A stretch of 40,339 nt of DNA, from assembly GCA_029856125.1 (NCBI GenBank), contig JAHQWJ010000046.1:1-40339 (forward strand). Direction: 5' to 3'. The notes below the pieces were generated by a model. It saw only the letters and a program-made list of their open reading frames with translations, did not search any database and was not told the origin of the DNA. Below are positions 7,063 through 15,878 of this stretch, piece by piece. The translations under genes and the position numbers were made by a program. Position 1 is the first letter of the stretch, and each line of letters starts with the position of its first letter. This DNA is from Promethearchaeia archaeon (GTDB taxonomy: Archaea > Asgardarchaeota > Lokiarchaeia > Sigyniarchaeales > SOKP01).

Positions 7063-9381
7063 ATGATAAAAAAAATTAGAATGTTAGCACTAGTAACTCT
7101 TATAGTAATTTCTGCTTCAGCTTTTTCTTTAAAAGAATTAGAAACTCCAATTATAGTGACACCACAATTACCAGTATCAAGTGGAATTGGGCAAAATATA
7201 ACAGGAAGCTATGATGGGGATATCTCACTCGTTTATTTTGATTTCAATTCAGACTTTACTTCGTGGTTTGATCAAAATTCAAGTACGAGCATGATTCCTC
7301 ATAATAGATCGGTAAACAACAAAGAATTTGTTTTGAATCGGTTAGAAATCTATTCTGACAATATTATAAACGAGTCTGGTTCTGGAGAATACATAATAGC
7401 CAACAACACTAAGAAGCAATTAGATACTACTTCATCTAGAATGTTCGTTCAACAATTTACGGCCCCAGACTTAATTGCAATTGATGAGATACGGTTATAT
7501 CTCAACTATAGTATGATAATGATCCCTGAATTTAGCCATTATTATATGGTTCTTCGCATTTACAATGAGAATTTTGAAGAAGAAATAGATGTGATATGGA
7601 TTTATGAGTCAAGAATGGTCTTAGATGAATGGATTGTTTTTTATCCCCGTGCTAACATTTTTCAACCAGGAGAGACATATAGCCTCGTTTTACACCTTTG
7701 GTCAGAGAAGTTTGGAGCATTAGTTCCATTTAATTTTTGGAAAGCGGAAAATTATACGAGTCCAAGCTTCAATAAGGGTTTAACAGCGCGTTTTGACGGA
7801 ACTAGTTGGCTTCCATTTACCAACGATGCTACCACAGACTTACTATGTTTTTTCAGTTATAAGAAGATTGTTGATCCTGCTGCGATCGATCTTAAATACA
7901 TAATAAACAACGAAACAGTAGTTCCCGTTTATCAGCAAAGTTCTTTTGGAATGTGGGGTTATGAAGGGTATTTTTCATATACATTAGAAAATCAACTAGA
8001 CTCACCCTTAAACGTAACAGTTACTACAAACCAAACAATTCCAGCTCTTGATGTCTATATTGAAATGTATTATATCCACATTGTTAATGCCACTGGCACT
8101 TACAACATAAAAGATAATTTGAACGAATGGACTATAGATTATTACTATGAAGAAATATCCTTCGGGTGGCCTCCTCCAATATTTTTGTTCGAACGAGATT
8201 GGGATTTTGATACATTTTTAGATCCTGATGGTGTAACTATGGATGAGATATACTTTGGGCCGATGGATTTGTATAATAAATCATATTATGGAGTTACTAT
8301 ATTTTTTGGACCTCCTCTTGAGCGTGGATTTTATACTGGGATATTTCACTCTCCCAATTATTGCAATATTATCAATTCTAAAATCAAATCAGGATCGCAA
8401 TTTGTAATAAGAAGCTCTCTGGAACTCGGACAAACTATTATGATAGACGCAGAAATCCGAAATACTTTTAACCAACCCCTCTCTGGAGGTTCAGGACAAA
8501 TTTTAATTACTTCAGCATCAGGAACGATAATTCTCAACGAAACGGGGCTTACATCTATTAATGGTTTAATGAGCAGTTCGGAAGTATTACTTAACTCTGA
8601 ACTCGGAGAGGGTTTTTATACCGTGGAAATATTTTGGACAAATGGGAAAGAGATCGCTTTCTATTCCGTTCAAATCCAGGTTGAGGATCCTGCTAAAATA
8701 GTGCTTTTCGTTGGTATTATTATTGGAATTGCTGCTGCCTCAACCCCCTTAGCTATTGTTGCGAGAAAGCAAATAAAACAAAGAAATTGGAAAAAAGCTT
8801 TAAAGAACCTATTTGTATTAACAAAAGATGGAGTAAGCCTTTACGAATATTCATTTGGAATTGAGATTCAGGATCCAGCACTCATATCAGCGATGATTGC
8901 AGCTCTCACTAATTTTGTAAGGGAAGCTACTGGAAGCAAAAAAGCACTTCGTACTGTTGACCAAGAAGATAAAAAAGTCTTATTATATCACGGAGATTAT
9001 GTAACTGTTGCACTTTTATCCGAAAAAGATTTACCGATAATTCATAAGCGAATAAAAAAGTTTACAGAATTATTTGAAGTTGAATATGGTAAACATCTAA
9101 AAGGTTGGAAAGGAGAAACAACGATATTTAAAGGAACTGAGGTAATTTTGAATAAACAATTTCCGTTAGATGTTGAGGAGCAAGTAATTAGAGGCGTTAA
9201 GCAAAAACTTTTAGAATTTAGACAACAACTCGACATTTTAAACGATCCAGCACACATTATTACGCTTATGAGACACATTAACGATTTTATTTCGCGTTAT
9301 CAAGCGGTAGTCAACCAACATTATATTAATTATTATTTTGAAATTGTAAAAATTGCTGAAGAAAAGATTTCTTTAGCTTGA
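7063..9381 (+). CDS. Large exported membrane protein with cytoplasmic longin-like domain
   Basis: A 772-residue protein. An N-terminal signal peptide or anchor (basic start, then LALVTLIVISASAFS) leads to about 510 residues rich in beta-strand, aromatic residues and N-glycosylation-type sites. The last outer part, about residues 445-540, looks like an Ig/macroglobulin-type domain. One membrane span follows at about residues 547-570 (IVLFVGIIIGIAAAS), then a basic stop-transfer stretch. The inside part begins NLFVLTKDGVSLYEYSFG at about residue 579 and continues for about 110 residues. It aligns by eye with the N-terminal domain of the longin-Arf fusion at 16699 (there NILTKDGKSLLF, and in both a late GxWxGxxxIF). 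The end is helical. GAGG lies eight bases before the ATG. The shape is that of a receptor; ligand and partner are unknown. Confidence 0.75.
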   Translation: MIKKIRMLALVTLIVISASAFSLKELETPIIVTPQLPVSSGIGQNITGSYDGDISLVYFDFNSDFTSWFDQNSSTSMIPHNRSVNNKEFVLNRLEIYSDNIINESGSGEYIIANNTKKQLDTTSSRMFVQQFTAPDLIAIDEIRLYLNYSMIMIPEFSHYYMVLRIYNENFEEEIDVIWIYESRMVLDEWIVFYPRANIFQPGETYSLVLHLWSEKFGALVPFNFWKAENYTSPSFNKGLTARFDGTSWLPFTNDATTDLLCFFSYKKIVDPAAIDLKYIINNETVVPVYQQSSFGMWGYEGYFSYTLENQLDSPLNVTVTTNQTIPALDVYIEMYYIHIVNATGTYNIKDNLNEWTIDYYYEEISFGWPPPIFLFERDWDFDTFLDPDGVTMDEIYFGPMDLYNKSYYGVTIFFGPPLERGFYTGIFHSPNYCNIINSKIKSGSQFVIRSSLELGQTIMIDAEIRNTFNQPLSGGSGQILITSASGTIILNETGLTSINGLMSSSEVLLNSELGEGFYTVEIFWTNGKEIAFYSVQIQVEDPAKIVLFVGIIIGIAAASTPLAIVARKQIKQRNWKKALKNLFVLTKDGVSLYEYSFGIEIQDPALISAMIAALTNFVREATGSKKALRTVDQEDKKVLLYHGDYVTVALLSEKDLPIIHKRIKKFTELFEVEYGKHLKGWKGETTIFKGTEVILNKQFPLDVEEQVIRGVKQKLLEFRQQLDILNDPAHIITLMRHINDFISRYQAVVNQHYINYYFEIVKIAEEKISLA

Positions 9382-9519
9382 TTTTTTTTCATTTTTTTTA
9401 TAAATTAGGATAGAACGAGATTAAATCTTAACTAACATCGTTCAATAATTTAAAATGTTAATTCTCATTTTCTTTTTCATAAATTTAAAACAATTTAGAT
9501 TTTAGGTTAGATAAATTTT

Positions 9520-10941
9520 ATGGAATCAGATAGAGACGAGAAGTCTTACAATAAAACCATTTGGCCTGTTTATCTCCTTAACGGTTTTAATAGTATTGCG
9601 TTTGCAGGAATAATAATCCTTATGGTCCCCTTATCCACATTAATATGGCCTGGAGAAGATTATCACGCGTTAGAAATGGGGATAATTATGACAACTTTAC
9701 TTTGGAGTTCATCAATTTCGGGACTATTTTTTGGTAGGTTGATCGATAAATATTCTCGGGTAAAAGCCCTACTATTCATATCAATTGTTAGAAGTATATG
9801 TATGATATTGCTTGGATTCGCCATCCCCGGTCAAGGTTTACTTACGTGGTGGTATTTTTTGACTGTTGTATTGATTTTTGGTATGTTTTCAGGTGGAAGT
9901 TATCCAGCTATAGTTTCATTATCACATGACATAGTTCCTTTAAAACATCGATCGGAGTTCTTTGGAAATTTTAGCGTTGCAGGCTCGGTTTTTATGATGT
10001 TTGGTTTTCTGCTATCTGGTTCACTAGTTCAATTTGGTTTATGGAGATATTATTTTATTGGGATAGGACTCGCCGTTTTAGGGTCTGGAATACTATTTTA
10101 TCTAATTGTTAAAGAGCCAAAAAGGGGAGTACAAAATAGAGAACTGCAAAATGTACTTATGGATGATTCAATCGAATATGATTTTAAGATGGACAAGGAT
10201 TCAATGCGTAAAACTATGTTATCTCGTACTAATAAGGCCGCTTTAATAGAAGGTATATTTTCTAATGTATTCATGGGTAGTTTGGACATGATAATTTTGC
10301 CTTATTTGCAAACACCGCCTCATAATTTATCTCCACTTCTAACTGGCTTATTTATTGTTGTATTTGGCGTTGTTGGACGTATTATTGGACAGATTCTTCT
10401 CGCTCGGCTTTCTGATAAACTTGCAGAAAAAAAAGGAATCAGAAGGATTTATTTCATTATATTTTCTTTGATAGGGGGCTCAGTAACTTTTGTTCTGATG
10501 TTTTTCATCTCGATTCCTTTTCTAACGCCGGAGCAAGGAGCAGATATAGTACTTTTCTTTTCATTTCCGGCAACTTATATGATGGGAGCATTAATTTTAT
10601 GTTCGGACGCAGTTTCCTCTTTGTATATGGTTAACCAGCCCCCAGTACTCCAAGAAATAAACCTTCCAGAAGCTCAAGGTCAAATTGTTTCTTGGAACCA
10701 ATTTTTAGAAAATATTGGTTATGGAATGGGACCGTTAATTGCGGGGGTCTTTATTTCGGCTTTTGGTCAGAATTATCAAGTCAGCGCCATGATAATAACG
10801 GTTTTTGTAATACCTGGAACAATACTCTGGGTATTATCGTTAAAGTGGTATCATTTTGATAAAAATAATATCAAGGAAATATTAAAGGAAAGAGCAAAAG
10901 TGTTAGAAACGAGAAAAACGACACAAGACCATCAACATTAA
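9520..10941 (+). CDS. Major facilitator superfamily transporter
   Basis: A 473-residue protein with about 12 hydrophobic spans and an MFS-like loop GRLIDKYSRVKALLF between spans 2 and 3, repeated as ARLSDKLAEKKGIRR in the second half. A hydrophilic loop of about 45 residues near residues 200-245 separates the halves, as usual. MFS proteins move small solutes by ion-coupled or facilitated transport; nothing here fixes the substrate. The gene stands alone, 138 bases after the longin membrane protein, and its 3' flank is T-rich (10960-10985). Confidence 0.88.
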   Translation: MESDRDEKSYNKTIWPVYLLNGFNSIAFAGIIILMVPLSTLIWPGEDYHALEMGIIMTTLLWSSSISGLFFGRLIDKYSRVKALLFISIVRSICMILLGFAIPGQGLLTWWYFLTVVLIFGMFSGGSYPAIVSLSHDIVPLKHRSEFFGNFSVAGSVFMMFGFLLSGSLVQFGLWRYYFIGIGLAVLGSGILFYLIVKEPKRGVQNRELQNVLMDDSIEYDFKMDKDSMRKTMLSRTNKAALIEGIFSNVFMGSLDMIILPYLQTPPHNLSPLLTGLFIVVFGVVGRIIGQILLARLSDKLAEKKGIRRIYFIIFSLIGGSVTFVLMFFISIPFLTPEQGADIVLFFSFPATYMMGALILCSDAVSSLYMVNQPPVLQEINLPEAQGQIVSWNQFLENIGYGMGPLIAGVFISAFGQNYQVSAMIITVFVIPGTILWVLSLKWYHFDKNNIKEILKERAKVLETRKTTQDHQH

Positions 10942-11090
10942 TATAACTATTTTAAGTTTATAATTTTCGATCTTTATTTCTTTTTAAATAACCTATTTCC
11001 AATGAGATGGAATAATAAACATTCAAATAATCTTATTGATATAATAGTTGTTAGAAAAGTAAATAATCCTTTTCAAATTTAATTAATTGG

Positions 11091-11642
11091 ATGATTAAAA
11101 TGGGTAAAAATTTAACCTCTACTTTACAATTTAAAGTTCCAATTTTTGGTGACGCGGGAGTTGGCAAAACTACCCTAACGCATCGTTATCTACATGGATT
11201 GTTCAAAGAGTCGTATCACGGAACTATTGGAGTTGATTTTTTCCTCAAGCGTTTTGAGATAGATGGTAAAAAAGTATCTTTACAAATTTGGGATTTTGCG
11301 GGTGAAGAGAAATTTAGGTTCCTCCTACCAGGAATCATAGATGGAGCTCATGGAACGATTTTTATGTTTGATATAACCAGATATGTAACCTTTCAAAATC
11401 TAACTAATTGGTTAAGCGTGTTTAATGAAACGAATGAAACTCAAGGCCAAAAGGTGCCCGCATTATTAGTTGGTAGTAAGACCGATCTCGAAGGATTAAG
11501 GACCGTTCCGTCAAAAGAAGGTAAAAAATTCGCACAAGAAAATAATTTAATTGGCTATATCGAATGTTCTTCTAAGAACGGAGAAAATGTCGAGGAGCTA
11601 TTTAAAATAATTACCAAAATTATGATTAGCAATATCAAATAG
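11091..11642 (+). CDS. Small GTPase, Rab/Ras-like
   Basis: A 183-residue protein with the G motifs in order: GDAGVGKTT (Lys26), switch I Thr45 in YHGTIGVDF, WDFAGEEKF (Asp68-Gly71), GSKTD and ECSSK. The usual catalytic Gln after DxxG (Gln61 in Ras) is Glu72, and the base-recognition motif is SKTD rather than NKxD. Both changes could alter hydrolysis or nucleotide binding. The C-terminus (ISNIK) has no Cys, so no prenylation is predicted. The gene is single, upstream of a PLP lyase that seems unrelated. Asgard archaea carry many such GTPases; the role is unknown. Confidence 0.92.
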   Translation: MIKMGKNLTSTLQFKVPIFGDAGVGKTTLTHRYLHGLFKESYHGTIGVDFFLKRFEIDGKKVSLQIWDFAGEEKFRFLLPGIIDGAHGTIFMFDITRYVTFQNLTNWLSVFNETNETQGQKVPALLVGSKTDLEGLRTVPSKEGKKFAQENNLIGYIECSSKNGENVEELFKIITKIMISNIK

Positions 11643-11689
11643 TAAGTAAATACCTAAATTTTACTGAAAAATTATTATACCTTTTAATA

Positions 11690-11705
11690 ATTAGTATAAA
11701 CTAAT
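11690..11705. repeat. 16-bp inverted repeat upstream of the PLP lyase gene
   Basis: ATTAGT and ACTAAT flank ATAA (6-4-6, perfect arms), 65-80 bases before the ATG at 11770. It may be an operator, but such short AT-rich repeats also occur by chance here. Confidence 0.25.
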
Positions 11706-11769
11706 AGTGTATAATATCTAATTTTAGCATTAACTTATTATTTAAAATTAAGTTACTTCAATAGTAATT

Positions 11770-13386
11770 ATGAAATCTATGTTTGAACTAAATGTTCCTG
11801 TTCCATCGAAGCGTTCGTTGATCGTGAGGAATAATAAAGAAGTTTCTAAAGAACAGAGAGAGATCGCGTTAAAGGAAACGGAATATAGTATGTTTTCTTT
11901 TCCCGCAGATATGCTTGTTTTGGATTTTCTTTCTGATAGTGGAAGTTCATCCATGACTGACTTGCAATGGGCTTCCCTTTTTCACGGTGATGAATCGTAT
12001 GGGCGTAATAAAGGGTATTATGCTTTGTTGGAGGCAATACGAGACACTTTTGAGAGGGGGGATGAGCCAAAAAAAGCGGTTAACTTAATTCTTTCTGGAG
12101 AAACTAACATTAAAACACTTATGGATGAACTTTATCTCAAAACTTTCGAGGGTGGATTTGTTAATGGGGGCGTTCACCAGCTAGATCGCCCTAATGCTTT
12201 CATAGTTCCCCAAGGTCGCTGTGCAGAGCATTTATTATTCTCCACTATTGCGCCTATATTAAAAAAGATCAATCCGGATAAAGAATACTATATTCCAAAT
12301 AACGGGCATTTCGATACAACGGAAGCAAATATTGCTATAAATGGAATTAACCCTATAAATCTATTCTCTGTAAATATATTTGAGGATTTCCCTTCAGATC
12401 AAATGGATTCTATGAATCCTTTTAAGGGTAACATGGATAGCCAAGAACTTAAAGCCTTCATTCAAAATAAAGGAATTGAAAGCATACCTTTAATATACTT
12501 AACTATTACGAATAACACAGCTGCCGGTCAGCCTGTTTCTTTGAAAAATATAAAAGAAATTAGCGAGATCGCTCGTAGTTGTAATATTCCCCTTTTCTTC
12601 GACGCTTGTAGATTTGCAGAAAATGCTTACTTTATAAAAGAGTTTGAAGATGGATACAGCAATTATAGTATCTTAAAAATTATTCAAGAAATGTTCTCGC
12701 AGGTTGACGGGTTTACTATTAGCTTTAAAAAAGATGGACTCGCTAACATAGGTGGAGGTTTATTTTTTAGAGATAAAGGAGTTTTTTACCAAAAATTCTC
12801 GACTAACGGGAATATTGGGGCAAAATTAAAAGAAAAGCAGATATTAACGTTTGGAAACGATTCGTACGGAGGATTATCAGGACGGGATATTATGGCTTTA
12901 GCAGTAGGTTTATATGAAGTTGTTAAAGAACCATATTTGGCTGAGAGGATTCGCCAAGTTCGAGAATTCGCAAGAAAATTAGCAAATAATAACATTCCCG
13001 TCGTACTTCCTGCGGGAGGCCATGCTGTTTATATTAATGTGGAAGAGTTTTTTAAAGGAACCGATATGGAAATTGACGATTTTGGAGGTGTTGGGTTTAC
13101 GATAGAGCTTCTCAAGCATTATGGGATTAGAGCTTGCGAACTGGGGCCCTTTGCGTTCGAATGGGATAAGAAAACTCCAGAACAGCGTAAAGGTATACTT
13201 AATCTTGTGCGGTTTGCTGTCCCTAGGAATGTATACGATACTTCCCATATTGATTATGCAGTTGCGGCTATTACAGAACTCTATCGCAATAGAGATAAAA
13301 TTCCAAAAGTGAAAGTGTCTCGAGGAAGAGAATTAAGATTACGTCATTTCCAATCGGGACTACTACCCATATATACAAATGAATAG
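11770..13386 (+). CDS. Tryptophanase / tyrosine phenol-lyase family beta-eliminating lyase
   Basis: A PLP enzyme that should split tryptophan, tyrosine or a related amino acid to pyruvate, ammonia and the side-chain leaving group. The family pattern is clear: PQGRCAEHLLFS, FFDACRFAENAYFIKE (cofactor-binding Asp and Arg), FTISFKKDGLANIGGG (Schiff-base Lys, by analogy Lys321), GNDSYGGLSGRDIMALAVGL and PAGGHAVYINVEEFF. At 538 residues it is about 65 longer than usual; much of the extra lies around residues 85-150. Tryptophanase and tyrosine phenol-lyase cannot be separated by eye. The ATG is the first in frame. No permease for aromatic amino acids is adjacent; the nearest transporter is the MFS gene about 0.8 kb upstream. 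Confidence 0.88.
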   Translation: MKSMFELNVPVPSKRSLIVRNNKEVSKEQREIALKETEYSMFSFPADMLVLDFLSDSGSSSMTDLQWASLFHGDESYGRNKGYYALLEAIRDTFERGDEPKKAVNLILSGETNIKTLMDELYLKTFEGGFVNGGVHQLDRPNAFIVPQGRCAEHLLFSTIAPILKKINPDKEYYIPNNGHFDTTEANIAINGINPINLFSVNIFEDFPSDQMDSMNPFKGNMDSQELKAFIQNKGIESIPLIYLTITNNTAAGQPVSLKNIKEISEIARSCNIPLFFDACRFAENAYFIKEFEDGYSNYSILKIIQEMFSQVDGFTISFKKDGLANIGGGLFFRDKGVFYQKFSTNGNIGAKLKEKQILTFGNDSYGGLSGRDIMALAVGLYEVVKEPYLAERIRQVREFARKLANNNIPVVLPAGGHAVYINVEEFFKGTDMEIDDFGGVGFTIELLKHYGIRACELGPFAFEWDKKTPEQRKGILNLVRFAVPRNVYDTSHIDYAVAAITELYRNRDKIPKVKVSRGRELRLRHFQSGLLPIYTNE

Positions 13387-13491
13387 CTTAATAATAAATT
13401 AGAAAGGTATTACATCTTAAAATTACCTAATCTACCAACTTCTCCGTTCTGTAATTAAGGATATGGAAGAAGTTGAATCTTATCAGGACTC

Positions 13492-13546
13492 TTAGATATT
13501 ATTAATTAAAATGATGGAATATTTGAAATAATATTTAAATATCTAA
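13492..13546. terminator. Candidate bidirectional terminator between convergent genes
   Basis: TTAGATATT (13492-13500) and AATATCTAA (13538-13546) form a 9-bp inverted repeat with a 37-base AT-rich loop between the lyase gene and the convergent small gene. It overlaps that gene's stop codon. The long loop makes it weak as a hairpin. Confidence 0.25.
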
Positions 13547-13873
13547 AGTTCTCAATCTTTTGGAAAGATTTTTCCTTCTCAATATCTTCATAAAATCGTC
13601 TTCTCTTTGCTTCAATCTACCTAAAAACGAATCTAATTTGTCAAAATTGTTGAACCAATGCTCTTCTCCATTAACAATTATCTTTACGCCTTTTTTTTCT
13701 GTGTTAATGATGGCGTAGATACCCCCTACCTCTGAATCATGCTTAATAAAGACTTTTTCAGATTCTAAGTTGTGATCCTTTTCGTTACCTTTTTTTGCCC
13801 AAAACTGATTTTTTAGAAGATAGCTTCTATACATGCTCATTTTATCACACACACGACTTTTATTTTTATACAT
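13535..13873 (-). CDS. Hypothetical protein, 112 residues
   Basis: A basic soluble protein with a central predicted beta segment (VGGIYAIINTEKKGVKIIV, then EEHWFNNFDKLDSFLG) and a Lys/Arg-rich C-terminus (ILRRKNLSKRLRTLDI). Not recognised. Internal Met12 and Met14 are alternative starts, since none has a clear ribosome site. It is convergent with the PLP lyase gene and divergent from the small gene at 14232. Confidence 0.55.
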   Translation of the reverse strand: MYKNKSRVCDKMSMYRSYLLKNQFWAKKGNEKDHNLESEKVFIKHDSEVGGIYAIINTEKKGVKIIVNGEEHWFNNFDKLDSFLGRLKQREDDFMKILRRKNLSKRLRTLDI

Positions 13874-14231
13874 TTTACAAGAGTCATCATGGTATTCGTA
13901 ATGATGACCCTTTGAGTAGTATCCAAGTAATATAAACTTAGGTTAGGTAATAGAACAGTGTGTTATCTATGTTATATCCGCATATTACGCAAATTTTAAT
14001 TCAGTCCTACTAAATTTACTCATATTACTCAGAAACCTTATAAACAAAAAACCATCGAAGAAGTATTTAAATAACAAAGTAAACGGAAATACAGTAAATA
14101 CTAAATAAAAATTAGTTAAGGTCGATTTCCATTGCAAGTTTGTATTATGGTAACGGTCTTTCTTTCTAAGAAAATATTTTAAATAGTAGTTAAATAATTA
14201 GTATATAAGGATTTTGAATATTAGGAAGTAA
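13874..14231. other. Divergent intergenic region with TATA-like boxes
   Basis: About 360 AT-rich bases between two small divergent genes. TATTTAAATA at about 14067-14076 and TTTTAAATAG at about 14178-14187 are TATA-like; the second lies some 45 bases before the ATG at 14232. No reading frame with a ribosome site and no long repeat was seen. Confidence 0.35.
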
Positions 14232-14537
14232 ATGGGGTATTCATTACAAATGATGAGTGAATGTGATTTTTACAATAATCTTTACGATGATTTTCTTGAG
14301 ACCAGAAACGACGAAAACGAGAAGATTTTATGGAAAACGCACAAAATTATCGATTTGATGAAAGTTACAACTGAAAAGGACACAAATGGGTTATTGGAGA
14401 ATGGCTTAAGAATGATTATGCTTCTTTTTAAGCAGTTTAGGATAAATTCGTGTGATCTTTGTAGCATCGATTTAATCGACACACCCTTTAATGAAAAAGA
14501 AGAATTAATACTTATTTTACAAGAAGAATTTACTTAA
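14232..14537 (+). CDS. Hypothetical acidic protein, 101 residues
   Basis: Mostly helical by eye, acidic, with a Cys pair in SCDLCSID near residue 75. AGGAAG sits just before the ATG, which is close but supports the start. No family recognised; a CxxC with no second pair is too little to call a zinc site. Its end overlaps the convergent PUA gene by eight bases. Confidence 0.5.
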   Translation: MGYSLQMMSECDFYNNLYDDFLETRNDENEKILWKTHKIIDLMKVTTEKDTNGLLENGLRMIMLLFKQFRINSCDLCSIDLIDTPFNEKEELILILQEEFT

Positions 14538-15036
14538 ACTGCTTTTCAAATTTCCATACGTTATCTTGTATCGTATGCAGGTTTTTTACTACTTTCCCTG
14601 TTTTGATTTCTTGCATTTGATTAGCATTAAACATTGCCTTTCCAATGGCTAAAGCACGATCATGATTCTCATCAACAATTACGACGATATCTCCTTTTAT
14701 TATTGATGGGTCAATGTGTGTAATTCCGGGTCTCATCACATCTGCTGCATTTGTTACAAATCGGATAGCCCCTTTATCTACCACAATTTTTTTCAAATCT
14801 ACTTTTTTATTTAGGAGCAGTGTCAAAACTGGTATGTAGCCTTCCTTAGATTTCCATAGCTTTAATACGTTATTTACAGCATATAGAGTATCTCCCGCAT
14901 CAGTTTGAATTACTTCAATACGCGCTTTTTTAGGAAATATCTGTGCCACAAATTTTTCATCGTAATGATTTAAGATATCATCTTGCAATTCTTTTATTTG
15001 TGATTTTTGAATAAAATGCCTTTGTTTAATATTCAT
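14530..15036 (-). CDS. PUA-domain RNA-binding protein, Tma20/MCT-1-like
   Basis: A 168-residue protein with an N-terminal pre-PUA part (about 1-80) and a C-terminal PUA domain (about 85-160), seen in DKGAIRFVTNAADVMRPGI, IKGDIVVIVDENH and ALAIGKAMF. This layout matches the archaeal group related to eukaryotic Tma20/MCT-1, which bind the ribosome and act in initiation or recycling. Length is normal. Single gene, with the GTPase at 15128 ending upstream on the same strand after 91 bases. Confidence 0.8.
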   Translation of the reverse strand: MNIKQRHFIQKSQIKELQDDILNHYDEKFVAQIFPKKARIEVIQTDAGDTLYAVNNVLKLWKSKEGYIPVLTLLLNKKVDLKKIVVDKGAIRFVTNAADVMRPGITHIDPSIIKGDIVVIVDENHDRALAIGKAMFNANQMQEIKTGKVVKNLHTIQDNVWKFEKQFK

Positions 15037-15127
15037 AGTTCATAGGGTTAATAAAAATCATCAAATAAAAACCTTGTAATTATGGTGAAATATCTCTTAA
15101 ATTAAGGATGAGTTAAAAAAAATTCTA

Positions 15128-15703
15128 CTACTTATAATTCTCTTTAGACTTATAAACTAAATCAGCTATTTTATCGAATACTAAACCTACATTTTCCCCG
15201 GTGAGGGCTGATGTCTCTAAATAGGGTGCATTCAATTTCTCGCTTAGGTGTTCAGCCATAGGTAAAATAATTTTCCTTTCTTCTGTTAAATCTACCTTAT
15301 TTCCTATTAAGATCCTTGGTATTCCGCTTAATCCATACTTCACAGCTGCGCTATACCAGTTATTAACATTACTAAATGTACTTGAGCGCGTGATGTCGAA
15401 TACTAGAAGCATTCCATCTGCCCCATTGAAATATGGACGATGAAGCATATAGAATTGAGGTTGTCCTGCGATATCCCAAAACATTAGATTAACTGTGGCA
15501 TCGTGATCTTTCAGTTCGATTGGCTCTTTGAGGATTTGAACGCCGACGGTTGGCAAATATTTCTTTTCAAATTGATTTGTAGCAAATTGAGTAAGAAGAC
15601 TTGTCTTTCCAACAGCAGGATCCCCTATAACAATAACTTTATAAATTGCATCTGTTCTTCCTTTAAAAACTATTTCTTCTTCTTTTCGTTCTTGATCGTT
15701 CAT
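15128..15703 (-). CDS. Small GTPase, Rab-like
   Basis: A 191-residue protein with a complete motif set: GDPAVGKTS (Lys33), switch I YLPTVGV, FWDIAGQPQF with the catalytic Gln present, IGNKVD and ETSAL. It should bind and hydrolyse GTP as a molecular switch. An acidic N-terminal stretch of about 20 residues precedes the domain. The C-terminus (YKSKENYK) has no Cys for lipid attachment. It lies downstream of the coiled-coil gene on the same strand (175-base gap), so the two may be linked. Confidence 0.94.
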   Translation of the reverse strand: MNDQERKEEEIVFKGRTDAIYKVIVIGDPAVGKTSLLTQFATNQFEKKYLPTVGVQILKEPIELKDHDATVNLMFWDIAGQPQFYMLHRPYFNGADGMLLVFDITRSSTFSNVNNWYSAAVKYGLSGIPRILIGNKVDLTEERKIILPMAEHLSEKLNAPYLETSALTGENVGLVFDKIADLVYKSKENYK

Positions 15704-15878
15704 GTGTTTTCTGATCGCTTTAGGTTTTAATTTTAATAGTTATAATAAATATGAACTTCTTATTTATATTTCTTTAGAAATTCTCAAACACAAAATCCCG
15801 GTAATATCGTACCAGATTACGAGATTTCAGAAATTCCAGAAATTCTCGAAATTAGTAATAAGTTAACCTTAAAAAGAT

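Noticed and set aside
11846..12070. Antisense frames within the PLP lyase gene
   Set aside because: They lack a ribosome site and family motifs, and the sense frame is conserved over its full length.
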